From positions 124,001 to 188,000 of the forward strand of contig NZ_JHUW01000007.1 of NCBI RefSeq assembly GCF_000619825.1: a stretch of DNA of 64,000 bases. Reading direction: 5' to 3'. Positions within the stretch are counted from its first letter, which is position 1. Every line of letters begins with the position of its first letter. A program made the position numbers and the translations under genes. Of the stretch, positions 44,086 through 52,084 are shown piece after piece. Under the pieces are notes generated by a model that was not told where the DNA came from, searched no databases, and worked only from the letters and a program-made list of their open reading frames with translations. The stretch comes from Prevotella sp. MA2016. Lineage in GTDB: Bacteria > Bacteroidota > Bacteroidia > Bacteroidales > Bacteroidaceae.

Positions 44086-44781
44086 ATGAAAAAGATTGTT
44101 TTAATGGCGATGATGTTCATCGCAGCGATGAGTGCAAGTGCACAAGATAACGAAGTAAACACAACCGTATCTGCCGATGTAGTAAGCTCGTATATTTGGC
44201 GTGGTTTAGACTGCGGAAGTGCAGCCATACAGCCAACACTGGGTATCGACTACAAAGGTCTGTCGCTCACTGCCTGGGGCAGTTACGGACTGGTTGACAC
44301 TAACGACGCCAAGGAGTTAGACCTGACACTGGCTTATGCCACAGGCGGATTCAATATCGGCATCACCGACTACTGGTTTAACACACCGGAGGAGCGCTAT
44401 TTCCTCTATGATGCTCACAAAACCAGTCATATCTTCGAGGCCAACGTAGGCTACGACTTTGGTGCTGCCAGCATCCAGTGGTTTACCAACTTTGCTGGTA
44501 ATGACGGACTGAACAAAGACGGCAAGCGCGCCTACAGTTCTTATGTTGAACTGAATGTGCCCTTCAAACTGGCCACTTGTGACTGGACCGCCACAGCGGG
44601 TGCTGTACCCTATGCCACCGACTACTACGGTGTTAACGGGTTTGCAGTCACCAACCTGGCATTAAAGGCCACTAAGGACATCAAGATTACCGACTCGTTC
44701 AGTATCCCCGTGTTCGGTCAGATAGCAGCAAACCCTGCTTCTCAGAAAGCATACTTCGTGTTTGGATTTACAATTCAATAA
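44086..44781 (+). CDS. Outer-membrane barrel protein, TorF/Gcw_chp-like putative porin
   Basis: This 231-residue protein has a signal peptide at 1-19 (ending SASAQ). The mature start TTVSADVVSSYIWRGLD contains the YxWRG motif of the Gcw_chp/TorF family, followed by alternating amphipathic strands and a final FVFGFTIQ strand. The function of the family is unclear. Its place between amtB and asnB suggests a part in outer-membrane passage of a nitrogen compound, which is inference only. Confidence 0.8.
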   Translation: MKKIVLMAMMFIAAMSASAQDNEVNTTVSADVVSSYIWRGLDCGSAAIQPTLGIDYKGLSLTAWGSYGLVDTNDAKELDLTLAYATGGFNIGITDYWFNTPEERYFLYDAHKTSHIFEANVGYDFGAASIQWFTNFAGNDGLNKDGKRAYSSYVELNVPFKLATCDWTATAGAVPYATDYYGVNGFAVTNLALKATKDIKITDSFSIPVFGQIAANPASQKAYFVFGFTIQ

Positions 44782-44795
44782 AATAAAAAAGCATT

Positions 44796-46517
44796 ATGTG
44801 TGGAATCGTTGGAATTTTAAATGTAAAGGAGCAAACGCCTGCTCTACGTGAAAAGGCGCTTAAGATGAGTCAGAAAATCCGTCATCGCGGTCCCGACTGG
44901 AGCGGTATCTACTGCGGTGGATCGGCTATATTGGCACACGAGAGATTGAGTATTGTCGATCCAGAAAGTGGTGGCCAACCACTATTCTCACCCGACCGCA
45001 AACAGGTGCTCGCCGTTAATGGTGAAATCTATAACCATCAGGAGATACGTCGCCGTTATGCCGGCAAATACGAATTCCAGACGGGCAGCGATTGCGAAGT
45101 CATTCTGGCACTGTATCGTGATAAAGGCATCAACTTTCTTGAAGAACTAAACGGTATTTTTGCCTTTACCCTTTACGACGAAGATTCCAACGAATTCCTC
45201 ATTGCTCGCGACCCTATCGGCGTCATCCCCCTCTACATCGGCTACGATGCCGACGGCACGGTCTATGTGGCTTCTGAGCTGAAAGCCCTAGAAGGACAGT
45301 GCGATCATTACGAGCCCTTCCTTCCCGGCCACTACGTTCATGGAAGAATTGAAGAATTGAAAAGTGGAAAAATTGAAGAAAACTTCAACTCTTCAACTCT
45401 TAAACCCTACAACTTAAAAAGGTATTACCAGCGCGATTGGTTTGAGTACGATGCCGTTAAGAACAATGAGGCTAGCGTCGAGGCTATCCACGATGCACTC
45501 GAAGCTGCTGTCAAGCGCCAGCTAATGAGCGATGTGCCCTATGGCGTACTGCTCTCGGGCGGACTCGACTCAAGCGTTATCTCAGCCATCGCCGAGAAAT
45601 TCTCAGAAAATCGCATTGAGGACGACTCAAAGACAAAAGCTTACTGGCCCCGTCTGCACTCGTTTGCTGTAGGACTGAAAGGTGCGCCCGATCTGGCCAA
45701 GGCTAAGATGGTGGCCGATCACATCGGTACTGTTCACCACGAAATCAACTACACCATCCAGGAGGGTCTCGACGCCATCCGCGATGTCATCTACTTTATC
45801 GAGACTTACGACGTGACCACTGTGCGCGCCTCTACCCCGATGTATCTGCTGGCACGCGTCATCAAGTCGATGGGTATCAAGATGGTGCTCAGCGGCGAGG
45901 GAGCCGACGAGATTTTCGGTGGCTATCTCTATTTCCACAAAGCCCCTACAGCCAAGGATTTTCACGAAGAGACGGTTCGCAAACTCTCCAAACTGCATCT
46001 CTACGACTGTCTGCGCGCCAACAAGAGTCTCTCTGCCTGGGGTGTTGAAGGCCGTGTGCCTTTCCTCGACAAGGAGTTTCTGGATGTGGCTATGCGCACC
46101 AACCCCGAAGCCAAGATGTGTCCGGGCAAGACGATGGAGAAGAAGATTGTGCGCGAAGCCTTTGCCGACATGCTGCCCGAAGCCGTGGTTTGGCGACAGA
46201 AGGAGCAGTTCAGCGATGGTGTAGGCTACTCATGGATCGACACACTGAAAGAGATGACTGCTGCAGCGGTTACTGACGAACAGATGGCCCATGCCGCCGA
46301 GCGATTCCCCATCAACCCGCCTAAAAACAAAGAGGAGTACTACTACCGCTCTATTTTTGCCGAGCATTTCCCCAGCGACTCAGCTGCACTCAGCGTGCCC
46401 AGCGAGGCCAGCGTGGCCTGCTCTACTGCCATCGCCCTGGAATGGGACGAGGCCTTTAAAAACCTAAACGACCCCTCTGGCCGAGCAGTCAAAGGGGTCC
46501 ATGAACAAGCTTATTAA
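44796..46517 (+). CDS. asnB: Asparagine synthase (glutamine-hydrolysing)
   Basis: This 573-residue enzyme makes asparagine from aspartate, ATP and glutamine. The nucleophile is C2 (MCGIVGI), with RHRGPD and NGEIYNH in the amidotransferase half, and LLSGGLDSS (the PP-loop) near 250 in the synthetase half. An octamer array with a strand switch (45343-45406) inserts about 22 residues (IEELKSGKIEENFNSS) at 183-204 between the two domains. It is the last gene of the glnK-amtB group. Confidence 0.96.
   Translation: MCGIVGILNVKEQTPALREKALKMSQKIRHRGPDWSGIYCGGSAILAHERLSIVDPESGGQPLFSPDRKQVLAVNGEIYNHQEIRRRYAGKYEFQTGSDCEVILALYRDKGINFLEELNGIFAFTLYDEDSNEFLIARDPIGVIPLYIGYDADGTVYVASELKALEGQCDHYEPFLPGHYVHGRIEELKSGKIEENFNSSTLKPYNLKRYYQRDWFEYDAVKNNEASVEAIHDALEAAVKRQLMSDVPYGVLLSGGLDSSVISAIAEKFSENRIEDDSKTKAYWPRLHSFAVGLKGAPDLAKAKMVADHIGTVHHEINYTIQEGLDAIRDVIYFIETYDVTTVRASTPMYLLARVIKSMGIKMVLSGEGADEIFGGYLYFHKAPTAKDFHEETVRKLSKLHLYDCLRANKSLSAWGVEGRVPFLDKEFLDVAMRTNPEAKMCPGKTMEKKIVREAFADMLPEAVVWRQKEQFSDGVGYSWIDTLKEMTAAAVTDEQMAHAAERFPINPPKNKEEYYYRSIFAEHFPSDSAALSVPSEASVACSTAIALEWDEAFKNLNDPSGRAVKGVHEQAY
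45343..45406 (+). repeat. Octamer array inside asnB with orientation switch (5 + 3 units)
   Basis: Five GAAGAATT-type units are followed directly by three units of the opposite strand (CTTCAACT twice, then CTTAAACC). The switch is at 45382/45383. The whole array is open in the AsnB frame. Confidence 0.85.
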
Positions 46518-46527
46518 GACTATTTTT

Positions 46528-47202
46528 TTACAAGGTTACCTCAGGCACTACCTGACCATCAAGCAGGTTGATAGTGCGCTGAGCGTAACCAGCATCGCGT
46601 TCCGAGTGGGTTACCATTACTACAGTGGTACCCTCTTGGTTCAGCTGGGTGAGCAGTTGCATCACCTCCAGTCCGTTCTTCGAATCGAGGTTACCAGTGG
46701 GCTCGTCGGCGAGGATGATCTTAGGATTCATCACCACGGCACGGGCGATAGCCACACGCTGCTGCTGACCTCCTGAAAGCTGCTGAGGGAAATGGTGGGC
46801 ACGATGACTGATGGCCATGCGGCGCAGCACCTCCTCTACACGCTCCTTACGCTCCTTCTTGGGCACACCCAGATAAGTCAAAGGCAACTCTACATTCTCT
46901 TCCACATTCAATTCATCAATCAGGTTAAAGCTCTGGAACACAAAACCAATCTGGCCTTTGCGCACCTTGGTACGCTGGCTCTCCTTGAGCGAACCCACAT
47001 CCTGACCATCCAGCAGATACTGGCCACTGGTAGGATTATCGAGCAGTCCCAGGATGTTGAGCAAGGTTGACTTACCACAGCCCGATGGACCCATGATGGC
47101 CACGAACTCACCTTTCTTCACTTCGAGCGATACGCCGCCCAATGCAACGGTCTCCACCTCTTCGGTACGGAACACCTTCTGAATGTTTTCAAGCTTAATC
47201 AT
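46528..47202 (-). CDS. ABC transporter ATP-binding protein (MacB/LolD type)
   Basis: This 224-residue ATPase has Walker A GPSGCGKS (38-45), signature LSGGQ (142-146) and Walker B LADEPTG (around 165-170). It belongs to the MacB/LolD/FtsE group that powers FtsX-type permeases rather than substrate import. It follows two such permeases on the minus strand with a 24-bp gap and is probably their motor. It might also serve the two further permeases near the window end, which have no ATPase beside them here. Confidence 0.93.
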   Translation of the reverse strand: MIKLENIQKVFRTEEVETVALGGVSLEVKKGEFVAIMGPSGCGKSTLLNILGLLDNPTSGQYLLDGQDVGSLKESQRTKVRKGQIGFVFQSFNLIDELNVEENVELPLTYLGVPKKERKERVEEVLRRMAISHRAHHFPQQLSGGQQQRVAIARAVVMNPKIILADEPTGNLDSKNGLEVMQLLTQLNQEGTTVVMVTHSERDAGYAQRTINLLDGQVVPEVTL

Positions 47203-47226
47203 AATATTATAGCGTTTTAAAAATTA

Positions 47227-49578
47227 TTATTCGTTTTTGAGATAATCAATAGGATTGCTGCAAGCCACACGATAGCAGCCCACACAAACCACCGAGAGGA
47301 TAACCAGCACTACTGCCAGGGCACAAAGACCGAAGAGCACTGGCGACAAGGCAGCCTTCTCACTGAACTGCTCCAACCATAGGCGCGATACATACCAACC
47401 ACCGATAGCACCGATAACCACAGCAGGCAGCGCCAAGCGCAGAATGTCGGTGATAAACAGCTGCAGCACATCGATGATATGAGCACCATTCACCTTGCGG
47501 ATGGCTATCTCCTTCTGTCGGCGAGCCATCTCGCCAGCCAAGTAACCAATCAGACCTATCAGAGCGATGATGAGTGCTACCAAGCCACCAATCATCACCG
47601 TACTGCGGAAGCGATGGGCATCGGTATAAAGCTGCGTCATCAACATGGTGTATGGACGAAGCGCAAGTTCCGGTGTCTCAGGCACCAATTGGTGCAAGCG
47701 CTGGTTGGCGGCATCGAGTGCCTCCATATCATGAAAGCGCACGGTGATATGATGGGTGTACTTCAGGCTCTGGTTATAGAAGCAGATACTTGGACGCGTG
47801 TCGGGATAGGTGATACTACCAATGCGTGGGTCATCATAAACACCCACAATGGTGTAAGGACCATTATAAGATGTGCAGATGACCTGCTTGCCCACGGCCT
47901 GATCCCAACCAGCCAACTGTTTCATCTTCTCCTCGAACTTACGGCTTACCATCGCCTCGCGCATGGTGTCGGTCTGCTGCGTAAAGGTACGACCTGCAAT
48001 CACGGGGATACCCATAACTTCGAAGTAGTCGTCGCCCACATCAAACAGGTCGGCCACATTCATGTATTCCTTATCATCGCCTGGCAGGAAGATGTTATCA
48101 CCACTCTGCATTTCGGGCAGATAGGCATAAGATGCGGTAACACCTTTCACCCCCGACAGTTTCTTCAGTTCGTCAACCACCAGTCGGGTCTGCGTCAGCG
48201 AGAGTTCGTCGGTATTCAGGTCGGCTAAGGTCGAATAGTCGTAGCCCGGATTATCGTTCACCATCAGCTGATACTGGCGACCTACCACCAGCAGCAGTAC
48301 GAACAGGAAGGTGGCCGAAGCAAACTGCAACCCCAGCAACAGCAGTTTCCACACGCGGTGCGAATGATTGTAATGCTTAAAGGCAGCAGTCATGGGGATG
48401 TGGGTGTAAGCCCAACCAGGTACCACACCGGTGATAGCCAGCACCACCAGACAGGTAAGGGCGATAAACCAGATATTATGCCCCGTGGTAAGCATCACTG
48501 TGAGCGGTGTGCCTGTAAGCTCCTGAATGGTATCCTGGAAGATGAGCAGCAGGATAGCAGCCAATGTCAGCGACAATAGCAAGTGCAGCACACTTTCTGC
48601 CATCACCCTGCCGTAGATGTTACGTGCCTCGGCACCATAGCAACGGTGTACAGCCATCTCGCGAGCGCGGCGACTAATGCCACCAATCACCAGCAACAGA
48701 TAGTTCATCACAGCACAGCCAATCAGCACCGCAGCCAACAACGAGATAATCCATATCATGCGGCGTGTAGCATCGTCCTGCGTGTGATAGTCAACCAATG
48801 GGCGCAGCGAGTAGTCGAGATCCACACCGGCCTTCTTCAGTTCGTCGGCTGGCAGATTGTCGCGTCGCATCTTCGCAATCTGTGGTTTCAGGTCGTCGGG
48901 GATGATACCCTTGGCCAGGCGCACATAACCGAAGTAGCGATCGTTGCCCACCCAGTTGTCGCGACCGTCCCAGGTCACCTGAGGCAGTGTAGGCATCGAT
49001 ACCAGTACCTCCAGATCGTGCAGGCGGCTATTCAACGGGATATCCTCGTAGATACCACCGATGGTCAGCGCCAGATTGCCACGCTTATTATAATACACCT
49101 TCTTGCCAATCACGTCGCCACCCAGTTTCTCGGCTATCGACTGTGGAATCATGCAGTAGTTAGGCTGACTGAGCGTCTTCTTGGCATTACCCGCCAGGAT
49201 GCGGAAGGGGAACACATCGAAGAAACAGCTATCGGTAAAAAAGAAGTTGGTACGTATGCGCTTATCCTCTTCGGTAACCAACGGCAGGTCCCAACCAAAG
49301 CCAGTGTAGCGGGTGGCAGCCTCAACCTGGGGACAGTAGCGCTTCAAGCCATGAGCAATAGCACCCGATGTTTGCGAGTAATGCTGATATTCGCCGTCGC
49401 GAATCACATCCTCATAGAGCACGTAGATACGGTCGCTCGTGTCAAAGTACTTATCCCACGACTGCTCGAAACCAGCCTTGCCTATCAGCACGATACCAGT
49501 TGCCAGACCAACAGCCAGACAGAGGATCTTGATCCAGTTGTGCTGACCACGCTGATTGAGAGATTTTAATACGTTCAT
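47227..49578 (-). CDS. FtsX/MacB-like ABC permease
   Basis: This 783-residue inner-membrane protein has an N-terminal membrane segment (about 20-35), a large periplasmic MacB-type domain, three segments near 275-390, a fourth near 410-430, a second periplasmic domain and three C-terminal segments. The family motif REMAVHRCYGAE near 305, repeated as KEIAIRKVNGAH near 680, marks two FtsX halves in one chain. Such permeases act in mechanotransmission or export of peptides and lipoproteins. It lies between another permease (12-bp gap) and the ATPase. Confidence 0.9.
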   Translation of the reverse strand: MNVLKSLNQRGQHNWIKILCLAVGLATGIVLIGKAGFEQSWDKYFDTSDRIYVLYEDVIRDGEYQHYSQTSGAIAHGLKRYCPQVEAATRYTGFGWDLPLVTEEDKRIRTNFFFTDSCFFDVFPFRILAGNAKKTLSQPNYCMIPQSIAEKLGGDVIGKKVYYNKRGNLALTIGGIYEDIPLNSRLHDLEVLVSMPTLPQVTWDGRDNWVGNDRYFGYVRLAKGIIPDDLKPQIAKMRRDNLPADELKKAGVDLDYSLRPLVDYHTQDDATRRMIWIISLLAAVLIGCAVMNYLLLVIGGISRRAREMAVHRCYGAEARNIYGRVMAESVLHLLLSLTLAAILLLIFQDTIQELTGTPLTVMLTTGHNIWFIALTCLVVLAITGVVPGWAYTHIPMTAAFKHYNHSHRVWKLLLLGLQFASATFLFVLLLVVGRQYQLMVNDNPGYDYSTLADLNTDELSLTQTRLVVDELKKLSGVKGVTASYAYLPEMQSGDNIFLPGDDKEYMNVADLFDVGDDYFEVMGIPVIAGRTFTQQTDTMREAMVSRKFEEKMKQLAGWDQAVGKQVICTSYNGPYTIVGVYDDPRIGSITYPDTRPSICFYNQSLKYTHHITVRFHDMEALDAANQRLHQLVPETPELALRPYTMLMTQLYTDAHRFRSTVMIGGLVALIIALIGLIGYLAGEMARRQKEIAIRKVNGAHIIDVLQLFITDILRLALPAVVIGAIGGWYVSRLWLEQFSEKAALSPVLFGLCALAVVLVILSVVCVGCYRVACSNPIDYLKNE

Positions 49579-49590
49579 ACTTGCAATGCT

Positions 49591-51942
49591 TTATTCAGTT
49601 TTAATATTATTAATCGGATTCTCAGAAGCAGCGCGCCAGCTCTGGATGATGACGGTGAGCATGGAAATGATGAAGCAGGTAAACCCAGCTACAGCGAAGA
49701 TCCAGGGGCTAAGCGCGATTCGATAACTGAAGTTTGAGAGCCAGTCGCGCATGATGTACCATGAGATAGGCACAGCGATGACAAACGAAATCAGTATGGG
49801 GATAGAGAACGTGCGCAGCATCAGCAGCAACACCTCGCGCGACGTAGAGCCCATCACCTTGCGGATGGCAATCTCCTTCTGTCGCTGACGGATGAAGAAG
49901 AGCGACATGCCGACATAGCCCATGATAGAGATCACGATGGCGATGATGGTAAAGAGCGAGATAATCTTCAGCGTGTTCTGCTGGTCCTCGAAGGTTTTGG
50001 CAATATTTTCCTCCAGCGGCTGCACATACCATTCCATATCGATATCTGGCACACCTTGTTCCTTCATCATGTTGATGAAAGCCGCCTTGGCCTGCTTGTC
50101 GCCACTGGTCTTCACCAAGTACGAAGGATAGTTGAACGAATCCTTGATTTGGATAACAAAAGGTTCTACGCCGTTCAACACATTGGTACGATGGATATCG
50201 AAAAGCACACCTGCGATAGGCTTATTCCAGACAGTCTGTGTGGTGGTGTCGGTATATTCCATCTGGCGCATAGCCTCCTCCGTCAGATAGTAGCCGTCGC
50301 TGGTCTGTCCATAGTCTTTCTTCTTTTTCAAGTCATACAGCTCATAGGCTGTCTTGTCAAGGTCCAACAAGAAGAGAGTGATCACTTTATCGTTGCGCGT
50401 AACGCTCTGCATGCTACAGCTACCAGTGGCCAACGAGGTTTTCTCGAACATACCTATTTTCTCTACAAATGGCATCTTCTCCAAGAGGTTTCTCACCGTC
50501 TGTCCTTTCCCATCGGGAGCGTTGATTACAAACAGATTCTCTGTATTGTAGCCCAGCGGCGCATGAATCAAATGATGCAGTTGCATCCAGATGACAAGCG
50601 CCGACGTAAGCATCACCACAGTTACCACATTCTGTAGAATGATGAATATCTTGCCCAGCACCATTTTGGAGCGATAACGGAAGCTGCCCTTTACAATATC
50701 GATGGGCTGGAAGCGCGAGAGCTGCCACGAAGGCATAACGCCCGAGATGACGCCTACCATCAGGATAAAAGCGATGCAGACACTGACTGTACCCAGACTG
50801 ATGTCGCCATAGAGGTCGATCTTACCCTTAAACAATTCTACAGCATCCTCCTGAAAGGCAAAGGCCAATGCCAATCCAATGACAAACGATACAGCTACCA
50901 TCAGGGTTGACTCAGCTATCAGTTTCAGCGAGATATCGTTCTGACTACTACCAAAGAGTTTACGGGTGGCCATCTCCTTAGCACGGAAACCGGTGTTGGC
51001 AACCGTCAGGTTGATATAGTTGCTGATGGCAAAGAAGAGGATGGCCAGCACGGCAGCCAACAGGATATGAAGTCGCGACTTATCACCTTTCTGCATGCCG
51101 GATCCACTGTTCTGTGGCGCAAACATCACGTCTTTGAGTGACGTAAAAGTCAGTTTTTCACCCTCCCACTTACCATAGTAATTCTTGTCCAGATAATCAG
51201 CGATAACAGCCTTTTTGCTATCGAGACTGGTGCCTGGACGCAGCATGAAGAACGCTTTACTACAACCATTGGGGCCATAGGCCGCTGTGTAATTCTCAAG
51301 CTGATAGCCCATCACCTGCGGATAGCGCTGCATGTTCACGATAATCTGCGTCTCGTTGGGCAGTACCGTATGATCGAAATCCTTTGCTATCGCACTAACG
51401 GTATATACCAGCGTACTGTCGTAAGGGTCGTCATGCCCGATACGTACATGGCGTTCGCCAGTAATCTGAATCGACTCACCCATAGGGTTCTTATCGCCAA
51501 ACAAGCGCTTGGCCAGTCGCTCGGTGATAACACACTTATCAGGCTTGTCAAGAGCTGTACGCCTGTTGCCCAGCGTGAGTTCATAGTCGAAGAAGTTGAA
51601 GAAAGTAGAGTCGGCCAGCAAGATGGTGCTCTTGTCGTCGCCATCTTCCACCACTCGGTCGCCATATTTGATTTTTCCACTCTGGCTCATCACGCAGCAC
51701 TTCTGCTCCACCTCAGGGCACATCGCCTTAATATCGTCGGCAGCCTGTGGCCACATAAAGAAATTGCTCTCATCGCCTACCAGCACAATCCGGTCGGCAT
51801 TCTTGTGCCACGAGTCGATCGTGAACTGGCGCCAGGTGTAGTCGCCCATCAGAATGATGAACATCAGCGACACCACCAGTCCGGCTATATTTATAAAGGT
51901 ATATAGCTTGTTGCGCGACAGGAAACGGAAAAAACTCTTCAT
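49591..51942 (-). CDS. FtsX/MacB-like ABC permease
   Basis: This 783-residue paralogue begins MKSFFRFLSRNKLYTF, with a membrane segment at about 13-33, and has the double-FtsX layout with KEMATRKLFGSS and KEIAIRKVMGSTS. It is very similar along its length to the permease at 59529-61904. I chose the ATG at 51942 because the -7 element at 51971-51978 lies downstream of any earlier in-frame start. It is first in a permease-permease-ATPase operon. Confidence 0.9.
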   Translation of the reverse strand: MKSFFRFLSRNKLYTFINIAGLVVSLMFIILMGDYTWRQFTIDSWHKNADRIVLVGDESNFFMWPQAADDIKAMCPEVEQKCCVMSQSGKIKYGDRVVEDGDDKSTILLADSTFFNFFDYELTLGNRRTALDKPDKCVITERLAKRLFGDKNPMGESIQITGERHVRIGHDDPYDSTLVYTVSAIAKDFDHTVLPNETQIIVNMQRYPQVMGYQLENYTAAYGPNGCSKAFFMLRPGTSLDSKKAVIADYLDKNYYGKWEGEKLTFTSLKDVMFAPQNSGSGMQKGDKSRLHILLAAVLAILFFAISNYINLTVANTGFRAKEMATRKLFGSSQNDISLKLIAESTLMVAVSFVIGLALAFAFQEDAVELFKGKIDLYGDISLGTVSVCIAFILMVGVISGVMPSWQLSRFQPIDIVKGSFRYRSKMVLGKIFIILQNVVTVVMLTSALVIWMQLHHLIHAPLGYNTENLFVINAPDGKGQTVRNLLEKMPFVEKIGMFEKTSLATGSCSMQSVTRNDKVITLFLLDLDKTAYELYDLKKKKDYGQTSDGYYLTEEAMRQMEYTDTTTQTVWNKPIAGVLFDIHRTNVLNGVEPFVIQIKDSFNYPSYLVKTSGDKQAKAAFINMMKEQGVPDIDMEWYVQPLEENIAKTFEDQQNTLKIISLFTIIAIVISIMGYVGMSLFFIRQRQKEIAIRKVMGSTSREVLLLMLRTFSIPILISFVIAVPISWYIMRDWLSNFSYRIALSPWIFAVAGFTCFIISMLTVIIQSWRAASENPINNIKTE

Positions 51943-51970
51943 ATCATTATTCAATTTATGATTTCTGATG

Positions 51971-51978
51971 CAAAAATA
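51971..51978 (-). promoter_or_regulatory. Promoter of the permease-permease-ATPase operon
   Basis: The minus strand reads TATTTTTG (TAnnTTTG), 28 bp before the ATG at 51942. Confidence 0.6.
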
Positions 51979-51983
51979 CATCT

Positions 51984-52021
51984 AAAAAACGAATCCGCCA
52001 AGGCTTTTCACCTTGGCGGAT
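51984..52021 (-). terminator. Terminator after the outer-membrane barrel gene
   Basis: A perfect 11-bp stem (51993-52003 with 52011-52021) is followed on the minus strand by six Ts, just before the permease promoter. A smaller 8-bp hairpin (52065-52085) lies directly at the barrel gene stop. Confidence 0.8.
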
Positions 52022-52084
52022 GTGGATTGTCTAATAATTAGACACCTCGGCGTATGATTACTTGACACCAACGGTCTGTTGGTG

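Noticed and set aside
48583..49569. Plus-strand open frame (328 codons) opposite a permease gene
   Set aside because: It is antisense to a recognisable FtsX-type permease, with no independent support.
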